The translations under genes and the position numbers were made by a program. Shown here in pieces: positions 4,861 through 13,007 of a DNA stretch of 38,495 nt. Where the stretch lies: NCBI GenBank assembly GCA_002070095.1, contig MWCR01000013.1, positions 1-38,495 of the forward strand. The letters are read 5' to 3'. The notes below the pieces were generated by a model. It did not search any database and was not told where the DNA came from. It worked only from the letters and a program-made list of their open reading frames with translations. Within the stretch, counting starts at the first letter, position 1; each line of letters starts with the position of its first letter. Source of the DNA: Parcubacteria group bacterium ADurb.Bin192. Its GTDB lineage: Bacteria; Patescibacteriota; Patescibacteriia; 2-12-FULL-60-25.

Positions 4861-7374
4861 ATGAAGAGTACGTGTTCTTTGACAATCAGAGGCTCAAACA
4901 AAAAGCGCGCGGTTAAGTTGTGGGGCCGTTTCAGAGGGCGGGGTGTTTGGCGGACGGCTTGGATGCTGGTGGCCGTGCAGGTTTGCTGGCTGACGGCCTG
5001 CGCGGCCCGCGACGAACAAAACGAGCCGCCCGTGGCCGCCTATTGGCAGAATCAGTCGCCCGAACCGGCCTGTTTGGCCGCTTCCGTGCGCTACCCGACC
5101 ACCGCGTCAGACTTCAAAAAAATGCTCTACGGTTATCGCGGCTTCCTGACCGTCTATCAGGGCTACAAACATCTGGGGCACGACATTGTATACACCGAGG
5201 GCACGGCTATTCATCCCTTGAGCTGCGGTGTGATCAGATTCTACGGTCCGGCCACGGGCTATGGTTCTTTGGCGGCCGTGGTGGAACATAAGTTGGAACG
5301 GCCTTTGTCCGCTGAAAACGGAGAGGGCGAGCAGGTCACTTTTTCATCCTTCCTGACCATCTACGGGCATCTGCGCAAAACTTCGTCATCAAACGGCGGA
5401 GAGGCGTTGCCTTGGAAGATTGGCGACACCATCAAGCCCACGGATACCATTGGCTTCATTCAGTCGGACGCGGCCAACGGCGACGGGCTCGAACACTTGC
5501 ATCTGGGCATCAGGTTGCAATCCATGGCCGCTGCTCAAGCCGTGGATAGTGCCTGGTTCCGGGGCAATGACTCCTATGGCGAGGGCGCGTACAAACGTTA
5601 CTACACGGATCCGGCTGCCTTCATTCCCAATATGGAGATGTTTTTGGAGGGTAATGAGTTTGGTGAAGGCGACCCGCAAGGTTCGAGTATGGCCAATAAT
5701 CATCCGGTGGGGACCTTGCTGCGCGGTGCATCGGGCGGACCAACTTGGATGGTGGTGAGCAAGGGTCATCTGCTGGACGTCTCGTCATATACTCATCTGC
5801 CTTTCAATTGCGCAGTCACGGTGGCCGAACAGGCTCTGGATTGCTACGAACCCGTGGTTTTTGATCCGGTGTCGCTGGAATTGAATGGCCGGGTCATCAA
5901 GTTTCAAGGGGAGCCTCAGGTTTACAAGTTGTACCCGGGGGCAGGCTTTACGCCGTCAGCCTTCCAGGTCTTCTTGTCTTACGACGCCTTTCTGTCCTGG
6001 GGCTACAAGGATCAGGATATTCAAACTTACGCTTTGTCTCAAAAGATTGCGACCTTGGGTCAACTGCAGGACAAAGGAGGTTTGGGCTTGAGGCCCGGGA
6101 GCTTGGTCAAAGGCCAAGGACAGAGCGAAGTCGCGGTGGCTCATCAGTCCGGGAAGCGCCGTCCCATTTTCAATTGGGATGTGTTCGAAGAACTGGGTTA
6201 TGACGCGGATTGCGTCTACGAGATCGAGCCTTCCACTTTGGACTTGGTGGCCGGAGTTCGTTCCGAGCAGGTCATAACTTTGGACGAGACAAGGCAGTGT
6301 TCGGTTGGTCAGGCGACAACTGTCTGTGCTCCGGGCACTTACACGGTCTGTGATTGTGCCGGCGGCCAGATTGGGTCCCGGTCCTGCAAGACCGATGGTT
6401 CGGGCTACGAGGACTGTGTTTGTCCGGTCGTGGAACAGGACGCGGGTGTACTTGATTCGGGTCAGCCTGAAGCCGGCTTGGAGGCCAGCGGCTCACCTTG
6501 CGGCGGTTGGTGCGGAGCTGGTACGCATTGCGATGAGGCAACCGGCAATTGTGTTTTGAATGAACAGGACGCGTCTGCTGATGTACAGCCGCCGCCGGTT
6601 GAACAATGCAACGGTTTGGATGATGACTCTGACGGACAGGCGGATGAAACTTTTACCTGCGTGTCCGGTGAATTCGCTTCATGTCTGACCGTCTGCCAAA
6701 GCCCGGGTGTGCGCCGTTGTCATCTCACGCTTTGCGCTTGGGAAGACTGTCGTCCGGCGTATGCTGAAATCTGTGCCAATGGCGCGGATGAAGATTGCAA
6801 TGGATTGGTGGACTGTCAGGATCCGGCCTGCGTTTATGATCCGGCTTGTTTGCCGGCCGTGGACGCGGGTACTCCGGACAGCGGGTCAGTCATTGACTCG
6901 GGCACTGTTTTGGATGCGGGTGTGCCTGATACCGGCTCTTGGGACAGCGGTCCAACGTCGGCCTGTCAGACTCATGGTTTGCCCGGTCAGATGACGTTCG
7001 TGGTGCAGGCACCCGTGGTTTCTCCGGAAGTTATTTCCGTCTTTGGCTGGATAGACTATCCGGGCTGGAGCGGGATAGCCGATGCGCCGTGGAGCGGTTG
7101 GTCCTGGGGAGCGCCCGGTATGCCGGAGCTGGTGTTCCAAAAAGGAGGCGTCTACCAGGGGACCAAATTCGTGTTCGCGCCCGGTGTGTCTTCATCCGCC
7201 GGGCAAGCGCAAAAAGCCTGGTACTGCGACCAATCAACCTGCCCGGTGGGCTCATATATAATGTGTGCCGGCCAGCAGGAAGTCTGCCGGGTGCAAAACG
7301 GCTGGCCATCCGGCGGGGCTTCTTACGTACCCAATTCATCAGGCTGGCAAAACATACAGTGTCTTGTACCTTAA
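4861..7374 (+). CDS. Secreted lipoprotein: M23 metallopeptidase domain plus MopE-like Cys-rich repeats
   Basis: 837 residues. A long basic N-region and hydrophobic stretch end in the lipobox LTAC (44-47), so it is probably lipid-anchored outside the cytoplasmic membrane. Residues about 100-225 form an M23/LytM domain with all zinc ligands: HLGHD (His104, Asp108), YGH (168-170) and HLHLG (His212, His214). M23 enzymes cut peptide cross-links of peptidoglycan. The second half is Cys- and Asp-rich: CDCAGGQIGSRSCKTDGSGY, CNGLDDDSDGQADETF and CANGADEDCNGLVDC repeats of the MopE metal-binding type, with DAGVLDSG linkers as in myxobacterial lipoproteins, then a Trp-rich C-terminal domain of unknown role. 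It is visibly richer in G+C than its neighbours, with codons ending in C or G, which suggests transfer from a Myxococcota-like donor. Terminator at 7380-7414. Confidence 0.8.
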   Translation: MKSTCSLTIRGSNKKRAVKLWGRFRGRGVWRTAWMLVAVQVCWLTACAARDEQNEPPVAAYWQNQSPEPACLAASVRYPTTASDFKKMLYGYRGFLTVYQGYKHLGHDIVYTEGTAIHPLSCGVIRFYGPATGYGSLAAVVEHKLERPLSAENGEGEQVTFSSFLTIYGHLRKTSSSNGGEALPWKIGDTIKPTDTIGFIQSDAANGDGLEHLHLGIRLQSMAAAQAVDSAWFRGNDSYGEGAYKRYYTDPAAFIPNMEMFLEGNEFGEGDPQGSSMANNHPVGTLLRGASGGPTWMVVSKGHLLDVSSYTHLPFNCAVTVAEQALDCYEPVVFDPVSLELNGRVIKFQGEPQVYKLYPGAGFTPSAFQVFLSYDAFLSWGYKDQDIQTYALSQKIATLGQLQDKGGLGLRPGSLVKGQGQSEVAVAHQSGKRRPIFNWDVFEELGYDADCVYEIEPSTLDLVAGVRSEQVITLDETRQCSVGQATTVCAPGTYTVCDCAGGQIGSRSCKTDGSGYEDCVCPVVEQDAGVLDSGQPEAGLEASGSPCGGWCGAGTHCDEATGNCVLNEQDASADVQPPPVEQCNGLDDDSDGQADETFTCVSGEFASCLTVCQSPGVRRCHLTLCAWEDCRPAYAEICANGADEDCNGLVDCQDPACVYDPACLPAVDAGTPDSGSVIDSGTVLDAGVPDTGSWDSGPTSACQTHGLPGQMTFVVQAPVVSPEVISVFGWIDYPGWSGIADAPWSGWSWGAPGMPELVFQKGGVYQGTKFVFAPGVSSSAGQAQKAWYCDQSTCPVGSYIMCAGQQEVCRVQNGWPSGGASYVPNSSGWQNIQCLVP

Positions 7375-7379
7375 CCATC

Positions 7380-7414
7380 TTTCGCTCTTTGTACTTCCAA
7401 GGGGCGAAATTTTT
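7380..7414 (+). terminator. Intrinsic terminator after the M23 lipoprotein gene
   Basis: TTTCGC (7380-7385) pairs with GCGAAA (7404-7409) and is followed by TTTTT. It lies 6 bp after the stop codon. Confidence 0.75.
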
Positions 7415-7417
7415 AAT

Positions 7418-7450
7418 CATGTAACATGTAGCATGTAACATGTAGCAAAG
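7418..7450. repeat. ATGTAGC/ATGTAAC repeat block
   Basis: ATGTAACATGTAGCATGTAA and onward: alternating heptamers ATGTAAC and ATGTAGC, directly after the lipoprotein terminator and before the four-helix-bundle gene. The same block recurs near 4376, 7817, 12463, 12838, 14941 and 34476. Confidence 0.85.
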
Positions 7451-7452
7451 AT

Positions 7453-7806
7453 ATGAGATTTCATCAAAATTTACAGTTAAAAATGGACGATTACGTTCAC
7501 CTTATTTATAAGGTTACACGTAAGTTTCCAAAGGATGAATATTATGGAGCCAGGTCGCAAATTCGTCGCGCCGCTTTATCAATCGTTTTAAATTACATCG
7601 AGGGCTATGCTCGTCAGCGGGAAAAGGTGTTAAGAAATTTTTTGCAGACCTCATATGGTTCTCTTAAGGAATCCAGGTATCTTATTAGTTTTTCTTTGAA
7701 AGAGGATTGGATTACGTCTGAAGAATGCAGTGAGGCTATTGGTTTAGCTGATGAAATTGGCGCTATGTTGTGGTCTACGATAACTAAAAGCTCCACGAAT
7801 AATTAG
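7453..7806 (+). CDS. Four-helix-bundle protein (23S rRNA intervening-sequence / S23 family)
   Basis: A 117-residue all-helical protein with the family hallmarks: FPKDEYYGARSQIRRAALSI (about 27-46) and NYIEGYARQREKVLRNFLQTSYGSLKE (about 49-75). The family was first seen encoded within 23S rRNA intervening sequences and is common as a free gene in CPR and Bacteroidetes genomes; its function is unknown, though it forms oligomeric bundles. The length is typical. There is no ribosome site before the ATG. The gene stands alone between two ATGTAGC repeat blocks (7418-7450 and 7817-7845), which suggests it moves or is gained as a single repeat-bounded unit. Confidence 0.85.
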   Translation: MRFHQNLQLKMDDYVHLIYKVTRKFPKDEYYGARSQIRRAALSIVLNYIEGYARQREKVLRNFLQTSYGSLKESRYLISFSLKEDWITSEECSEAIGLADEIGAMLWSTITKSSTNN

Positions 7807-7816
7807 TGGTTCACTT

Positions 7817-7845
7817 GTTGCATGCTACATGTTACAAGATACATG
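7817..7845. repeat. ATGTAGC-type repeat block after the four-helix-bundle gene
   Basis: TTGCATGCTACATGTTACAA followed by GATACATG. This is the inverted orientation of the block at 7418-7450, so the small gene is flanked by inverted copies. Confidence 0.75.
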
Positions 7846-7985
7846 TCTTGTTTATCCACAAGACGAGCAGGGGCGGGCTTGCTAAGATTGCGCAGTAGAA
7901 CAATAATAGAACAAAGAACTGATCAAATAACAAATATTCAAAATTTTATATTTTATAATTTATTATTTTATAATTGGTTAGATAT

Positions 7986-9065
7986 ATGGCAAAAAAAGTT
8001 GTAGACGAGCGTGATGCTCGTAATCAAGCGGCTCAAGAGGCGATTGATCAAATTAAAGAACGTTTTGGTGAAGGCTCCATCATGCGTTTGGGTGAAGCTA
8101 AAAAAATGCTGGTGGAAGCCGTGCCCACAGGGTGCTTGTCTCTGGATTTGGCCTTGGGAGTGATGGGTGTGCCTCGCGGGCGTATCATAGAAATCTATGG
8201 TCCGGAGGCATCGGGCAAAACCACTTTGGCGCAACATATAATAGCTGAAGTCCAAAAATTGGGCGGTTTGGCGGCTTTTGTGGACGCGGAACATGCTTTG
8301 GATCCGGATTATGCCAAGAAAATCGGCGTCAACATTAATGACATGCTTATTTCCCAGCCCGATACCGGGGAGCAGGCTTTGGACATCGTGGAAACCCTGG
8401 TGCGTTCCAATGCCGTGGATGTGGTGGTGGTGGACTCGGTAGCCGCTTTAACGCCCAAGGCCGAAATCGAAGGCGAGATGGGTGACAGTCACATGGGCCT
8501 GCAGGCCAGGTTGATGAGTCAGGCTTTGCGCAAGCTGACGGCCGTAGTGTCGCGGTCCAAGACCGTGGTTATTTTTATCAATCAAATCCGTCAAAAAATC
8601 GGCGTTATGTTCGGTAATCCCGAGACCACGACCGGCGGCATGGCCCTTAAATTTTATTCTTCGGTACGCGTGGAAGTTCGTCGCAGTGCTCAAATCAAGA
8701 TGGGGGACCGTATTATTGGCAACCGCACCAAGGCCAAGATTGTCAAAAATAAAATGGCCGCGCCTTTCAGAAGTTGTGAGTTCGATATCATGTATAACGA
8801 GGGCATTTCCATTGCCGGTGATTTGTTGGATTTGGGTGTGGAATGGAATGTGATTAAAAAAGCGGGTAACAGCTACACCTTTGGTGAAGAGAAATTGGGC
8901 GTGGGTCGTGAAAATGCCAAGCTGACCTTAAGACAGCGCCCGGATTTAATGAAAATCATCCGCGAGGCTGTTATTGAAGCTTGGAAAATCAAAGAAAGCG
9001 AAGGCGCTCTGCAAACATCTCCTTCTCCGGAGGATAAAGACGGTGATGAGGAAACTACTGAATAA
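7986..9065 (+). CDS. recA: RecA recombinase
   Basis: 359 residues. RecA forms the ATP-dependent filament on single-stranded DNA that drives homologous pairing and SOS induction. Walker A is GPEASGKT (72-79), followed by the RecA signature [24 protein letters not shown]-type segment ([17 protein letters not shown] about 195-211) with loop L2 after it. The C-terminus is short and acidic ([11 protein letters not shown]). The start [14 protein letters not shown] at 7986 is preferred over the upstream in-frame TTG because it matches the usual RecA N-terminus. The 100 bp before it are extremely A+T-rich with no ribosome site. Three GAAC words near 7899-7918 could be SOS-box remnants, but no full operator is visible. 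ftsK follows 49 bp later. Confidence 0.98.
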   Translation: MAKKVVDERDARNQAAQEAIDQIKERFGEGSIMRLGEAKKMLVEAVPTGCLSLDLALGVMGVPRGRIIEIYGPEASGKTTLAQHIIAEVQKLGGLAAFVDAEHALDPDYAKKIGVNINDMLISQPDTGEQALDIVETLVRSNAVDVVVVDSVAALTPKAEIEGEMGDSHMGLQARLMSQALRKLTAVVSRSKTVVIFINQIRQKIGVMFGNPETTTGGMALKFYSSVRVEVRRSAQIKMGDRIIGNRTKAKIVKNKMAAPFRSCEFDIMYNEGISIAGDLLDLGVEWNVIKKAGNSYTFGEEKLGVGRENAKLTLRQRPDLMKIIREAVIEAWKIKESEGALQTSPSPEDKDGDEETTE

Positions 9066-9114
9066 AACACAGAAATGACAATGAGTCATAAAAGTGCTAA
9101 AATAAGCATTAAGC

Positions 9115-11406
9115 ATGCCTTATCGCAGAAGAAAACGTTTTTCGTTTAATTTTCAATTGGATTCCCAAACTAAAAAAGGAATACTGACGGTTTTTTGTTT
9201 TGCTCTGGCTTTGTTCATGTTGGCTTCTTTGTTTGATCTGGCCGGATCGGTTGGGCAAGGATTGGATCAAGCTTTGTCTCACGTTTTTGGCTGGGACAAG
9301 ATCGTGGCGCCTTTCTTTTTGTTGGCCGTGGCCATTTTTTTGCTGTCACCGGAAAAGTTGCCTTTAAAAATTTCCAATGGCATCGGTTTTGTTTTGTTTT
9401 TTGTGGGGCTTAATCCTTTGGTGCATTTGCTGACTTTTGGCGAAGCGGAAGCCGGGCCGGCGGCCATAGACGCGGCCGGCGGCAAGCTGGGTTATATGCT
9501 GGGCTCGCCCTTGATTCCGATTTTCGGACAGGCCGGCGCTCTGATTTTTTTTGCCGCGGTTTTGGCCGTGGCCTTGGTTTTGATCTTCAATACATCATTA
9601 AGCACTTTGGTTGATTGGCTGATGTATTTAATCAATGTGTTAAAACAAGCTTTACTTTTTGCTTCCAAGCCTTTTATTTGGTTGTGGCTTAAACTTAAAG
9701 CCGGTTTGGCTGACAGGCGATCAGTTCAATCCAATGATTTATCGGATAACACAGAGGAGGAAGAAGAAGAGGTGGATCAGGATGAGGCGGATGATGAAGA
9801 TGAAGATGCCACGGAACTTCCGCAGAATAACCATGGTGCTCTGGCTGATGCTCAAGTCCAGTCAATCCCCAAGCCCCGCAAACCCCGGCGCAGATTGCCC
9901 AGAGTGGACATACCTTTGGAGCTATTGAACAGACACGATCAAAAGCCGACTTCCGGAGATATTGAAGCCAGGCAGTTGGTCATTCAGCGGACCTTGGAGA
10001 CTTTCGGAATTCCGGTTGAAATGGGTGAGGTATCGGTCGGCCCCACGGTTACTCAATTTACTTTCAAACCGGCGGACGGTATCAAATTGAACAAAATAAC
10101 GGCTTTGCACAATGATTTGGCTTTGTCTTTGGCCGCTCATCCGATTCGCATCGAAGCGCCCATTCCCGGCAAGTCTTTGGTGGGCATAGAAGTCCCCAAT
10201 CAAAGCGTGGCCATCGTGGGCGCGCGCGGCTTGCTGGAGTCTCGTGACTGGAAAGACAGAAGATCGGCCGTGTCTTTTGTTCTCGGACGTGACGTGAGCG
10301 GCAAACCCCATGTCAGTGATATTACGCGCATGCCGCACTTGTTGGTGGCCGGCGCCACAGGCTCGGGTAAATCCGTGTGTTTGAATACCATTATCATGTC
10401 TTTGCTGTATTCCAACGGACCTGATGACTTGAAACTGATTCTGGTCGATCCCAAGCGCGTGGAGTTTCCGGTTTATAACGGCATCCCTCACCTGATCACG
10501 CCGGTTATTACCGAAGTTGATAAAACCGTCAATGCCATGAAATGGGCGGTACGGGAAATGAACAAACGTTTTGATCTTTTGTCTAAATTACAAGCGCGTG
10601 ATATTGCTTCGTATAATCAAAAAGTACAAGACAAACTGCCTTACATTGTCATGATCGTGGATGAGCTGGCTGATTTGATGGTCAGCAACAAGCAGGAAGT
10701 CGAATCCCAGATTGTGCGCTTGGCGCAAATGTCGCGCGCCGTGGGCATCCATTTGGTTTTGGCTACGCAAAGGCCTTCGGTGGATGTGATTACGGGCTTG
10801 ATCAAAGCCAACATTCCGGCACGTATTGCTTTTTCCGTGGCTTCGCAAATGGATTCGCGTACCATTTTGGATCAATCGGGCGCTGAAAAATTAATTGGCC
10901 GCGGAGACATGCTTTATCTGACGGCCGAAATGTCTTCTCCCAGGCGCATTCAAGGCGTGTATGTGGCGGATGACGAAATTAACCGCGTGGTTGAATATTT
11001 AAAATCCAAATATGAACCCGCGGAGTATGATGAAGCGGTGGTGGAAAGAGACCGCGGTTCGGGTACGGCTTTCAGCGGAGGTATGATGAATGAGGATGCG
11101 GATGCTTTGCTGCCTGATGCCAAAGAAGAAATCATCAGAGCCGGCAAGGCCAGTGCTTCGCTTTTACAGCGTCGTTTGAAAGTAGGTTATGCCCGTGCCG
11201 CCCGCTTGTTGGATTTGTTGGAGGAAGAGGGTTTTATCGGCCCGGCTGACGGCGCTAAACCGCGTGAAATACTAAAAGTGGAATTTACCAAGGGCCTGGA
11301 TCAAGTTCCGGCCCCCAATTACAGAACGCCCGTGGAAGAAATAGAAGAAGGCGAGGAAGAAGAAGTTGAATACGAAGAACCGGAAGAAAAAGCAGACAGG
11401 TTTTAG
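9115..11406 (+). CDS. ftsK: FtsK/SpoIIIE-type DNA translocase
   Basis: 763 residues. This is a hexameric, septum-located motor that pumps the chromosome terminus during division. The N-terminal 200 residues carry four hydrophobic membrane segments. An acidic linker (about 210-245, EEEEEEVDQDEADDEDEDA) is followed by the alpha/beta motor domain with Walker A GATGSGKS (about 412-419) and Walker B YIVMIVDELADLM (about 509-521). The C-terminal winged-helix gamma domain (KASASLLQRRLKVGYARAARLLDLLEEEGFIG) reads KOPS-type DNA signs. The tail is acidic. The linker is short compared with E. coli FtsK, as in SpoIIIE-like proteins. It follows recA by 49 bp and precedes the RodZ-like gene by 39 bp, so the three may be co-transcribed. 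Confidence 0.97.
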   Translation: MPYRRRKRFSFNFQLDSQTKKGILTVFCFALALFMLASLFDLAGSVGQGLDQALSHVFGWDKIVAPFFLLAVAIFLLSPEKLPLKISNGIGFVLFFVGLNPLVHLLTFGEAEAGPAAIDAAGGKLGYMLGSPLIPIFGQAGALIFFAAVLAVALVLIFNTSLSTLVDWLMYLINVLKQALLFASKPFIWLWLKLKAGLADRRSVQSNDLSDNTEEEEEEVDQDEADDEDEDATELPQNNHGALADAQVQSIPKPRKPRRRLPRVDIPLELLNRHDQKPTSGDIEARQLVIQRTLETFGIPVEMGEVSVGPTVTQFTFKPADGIKLNKITALHNDLALSLAAHPIRIEAPIPGKSLVGIEVPNQSVAIVGARGLLESRDWKDRRSAVSFVLGRDVSGKPHVSDITRMPHLLVAGATGSGKSVCLNTIIMSLLYSNGPDDLKLILVDPKRVEFPVYNGIPHLITPVITEVDKTVNAMKWAVREMNKRFDLLSKLQARDIASYNQKVQDKLPYIVMIVDELADLMVSNKQEVESQIVRLAQMSRAVGIHLVLATQRPSVDVITGLIKANIPARIAFSVASQMDSRTILDQSGAEKLIGRGDMLYLTAEMSSPRRIQGVYVADDEINRVVEYLKSKYEPAEYDEAVVERDRGSGTAFSGGMMNEDADALLPDAKEEIIRAGKASASLLQRRLKVGYARAARLLDLLEEEGFIGPADGAKPREILKVEFTKGLDQVPAPNYRTPVEEIEEGEEEEVEYEEPEEKADRF

Positions 11407-11445
11407 GGCTTGACCAGTTGCTTATTTAAATCCAACATAGGGCTT

Positions 11446-12225
11446 ATGTCTTTTATTCGTAAAACGGTTGATACGCAAAGAGGTTTTGGCCCGGAAATGC
11501 GCGAACTGCGTGATTTGCGCGGCTGGTCCGTGGAGCAGTTGTCCAAAGCCACAGGCATCCATATTTCGATCATCAAAGCTTTGGAAGAAGAAAGAATGGA
11601 GGAGTTTAAAGATCATCTATATGTCGAGCGTCATATTAAGTCCATTGTTAATTGTCTGGACGGACGCGTGGGTTTTATTTTGGGCAAATACCGTGATTAT
11701 CTGAAAGAACAGGGTACCTTGGAAAATGCCCAGCCCCTCACTTTTTACGCGCGCATGAAACGCACGTCCTTGTTCGTACCCTCCAAATATTTTTTATTTT
11801 TTGTGCCTTTACCCTTGGCGGTTATTTTGGGCTGGTATGTTTGGCATCAGGCGGTCTACTTGTCCGCGGCCCCTGATTTGCGCGTTATTACGCCCGCCGA
11901 TCATCAGGTATTGTCAGAACCCATGGTAACCGTTACCGGTATTACTGATTCTTCGGCCAATGTGACGGTTAACGGCATGCAGGCCATCATAGAAAACAGC
12001 GGAGCTTTCAATTTAACTTTATATATACCCCGGGGCATGACCAAGTTGGAGATCGTGGCCCGAAGGCGCTATGGAGGGGCTTCTCAAGCGGTCAGATATG
12101 TTACTTACGCACCAGAATACGCCCCGGCTGTTTTGGATCCCAATAATTTCACGCCTTCCGTCTCACCGGAGGCCGCTACCGGCACATTAATGGCCAGCGG
12201 TACACTCGAGCTGGTTGAAGACTGA
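11446..12225 (+). CDS. RodZ-like HTH membrane protein
   Basis: 259 residues from the ATG at 11446; the upstream TTG at 11410 gives a poor N-terminus. The N-terminal part is an HTH_25/Xre-type domain (LRDLRGWSVEQLSKATGIHISIIKALEEERMEEF, about 18-51). A single membrane segment (SKYFLFFVPLPLAVILGWYVW, about 115-135) is followed by an extracytoplasmic beta-rich Ig-like domain (about 147-230). This is the RodZ layout; RodZ links MreB filaments to the wall machinery, but no mreB lies in this window. RodZ and shorter CPR relatives share the fold, so the general class is firm and the cell-shape role is inferred. The gene ends at a clear terminator (12246-12271) and probably belongs to the recA-ftsK unit. 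Confidence 0.8.
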   Translation: MSFIRKTVDTQRGFGPEMRELRDLRGWSVEQLSKATGIHISIIKALEEERMEEFKDHLYVERHIKSIVNCLDGRVGFILGKYRDYLKEQGTLENAQPLTFYARMKRTSLFVPSKYFLFFVPLPLAVILGWYVWHQAVYLSAAPDLRVITPADHQVLSEPMVTVTGITDSSANVTVNGMQAIIENSGAFNLTLYIPRGMTKLEIVARRRYGGASQAVRYVTYAPEYAPAVLDPNNFTPSVSPEAATGTLMASGTLELVED

Positions 12226-12245
12226 ATTGATAATTACGTAAAAAC

Positions 12246-12271
12246 AAAAAAATCCGTCAAAGGATTTTTTT
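12246..12271. terminator. Bidirectional terminator between the RodZ-like gene and ncRNA A
   Basis: AAAAAAATCC (12246-12255) and GGATTTTTTT (12262-12271) form a hairpin with a 6-nt loop and T-runs on both strands. It would end the plus-strand gene and the minus-strand RNA that starts near 12423. Confidence 0.8.
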
Positions 12272-12423
12272 GATTGGTCCGGCTGACCGCAAAACGAAGC
12301 CACGAAAGAAAGCTTTAAATCTCACGGAAGGAGAGAAGAACTCGGATCATGAGAGACCGCGAGTAACCATGGGTTTTAAGGCTCGAGTTGTGCTTCGCTT
12401 CGCGATCAACCGAGTCAAAGCAC
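12246..12423 (-). ncRNA. Candidate small ncRNA A (~175 nt)
   Basis: The minus strand has a promoter (TTGACT, 17 bp, TAATAT at 12457-12429) and a terminator at 12271-12246, about 175 nt apart, with no reading frame of note between them. Helices are visible: CTCGGTTG with CAACTCGAG (one bulge) near the 5' end, and GGTC-AGCCG-GACC before the terminator. It contains TTTGCGGTCAGCCG (shared with leader D) and GAGTTCTTCTCTCC (12343-12330), the exact complement of a purine-rich stretch in ncRNA B. The size would suit 6S RNA, but the single long closed rod of 6S is not evident, and no SRP or RNase P signature was found. Confidence 0.5.
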
Positions 12424-12428
12424 GATTG

Positions 12429-12457
12429 ATATTAAAGCTAAATAATTGATTAGTCAA
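12429..12457 (-). promoter_or_regulatory. Promoter of ncRNA A
   Basis: On the minus strand TTGACT (12457-12452) and TAATAT (12434-12429) are separated by exactly 17 bp. An ATGTAGC-type repeat block begins 5 bp upstream. Confidence 0.65.
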
Positions 12458-12460
12458 CTG

Positions 12461-12663
12461 ATCATGTAACATGTAGCACGTAATATGCAGCATGTAATAG
12501 GACCTCCAAACGAACCCGAGACCTTCACCCAGTCATGCTGACTTTATTTCAGCATCTTACTTTCTAAAATTATCAGCTTTACTGTCATCTCGAGCCCTTC
12601 GACTACGCTCAGGACAAGCTCCTTCGAGAGATCCCTTGTCATCCTCGCGTCTTGTTTCTCGGA
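12461..12663. repeat. ATGTAGC block and palindromic repeats, gene-free
   Basis: It contains ATCATGTAACATGTAGCACG and further heptamers (12461-12500), an ATGCTGA...TTCAGCAT unit near 12536-12556, a GTCATCTCGAG...CTCGAG-like unit near 12590-12630, and GTCATCCTCGCGTCTTGT near 12638, which recurs at about 37243. No gene is seen. Confidence 0.7.
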
Positions 12664-12864
12664 GCTGAATCCATCGAAGCTGTATGCGAAGTTGGGAAGG
12701 CAGGAATCTAATATGAATAATTGGTGATTGGTTATTGGTTATTGAAACATTGGTTATTAATAGATTGCCACGTCATTCGTCGAACTCCTTCCTCGCAATG
12801 ACATGACGAGTTTGATGCGGGAAGTTGTGGATGTTGTTACATGCAACATGTTTCATGTTACATG
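12664..12864. repeat. Left inverted repeat (~200 bp) of the orphan-gene unit
   Basis: From GCTGAATCCATCGAAGC to GTTACATG, this segment is repeated in inverted orientation at 14941-15172. The order is the same: GAAGTTGGG, CTAATATGAATAATT, GGTGATTGGTTATTGG, ATTGGTTATTAATAGATTGCC, a CGCAATGACATGA unit, GTTTGATGCGGGAAGTTGTGGA, GTTGTTACATG. Most bases agree; the right copy has about 30 extra bp. Confidence 0.85.
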
Positions 12865-12947
12865 AAAAAAAGACACCTCCATCCCACCACACACGTGATG
12901 AAATAAAGGTGTCTGCGCGGCGAGTCGAGAATGGACTCTAGCCGCGC
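12865..12947 (-). terminator. Terminator of the orphan gene, with an extra hairpin before it
   Basis: On the minus strand AGACACCT (12914-12907) pairs with AGGTGTCT (12878-12871) and is followed by TTTTTT (12870-12865). Just upstream GCGCGGC (12947-12941) pairs with GCCGCGC (12921-12915), with a second GAGTC/GACTC step inside. Both lie after the stop at 13008, and the T-run touches the left inverted repeat. Confidence 0.75.
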
Positions 12948-13007
12948 AAGTTGGCCGCATCACTCGTGAGTGAGGATGGGCCGTGAGTTTGAAGACACCG
13001 GGTGGGT

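Noticed and set aside
12461-12500. ATGTAGC blocks as a CRISPR array
   Set aside because: The repeats are 7-bp and contiguous, without unique spacers, and no cas genes are present.
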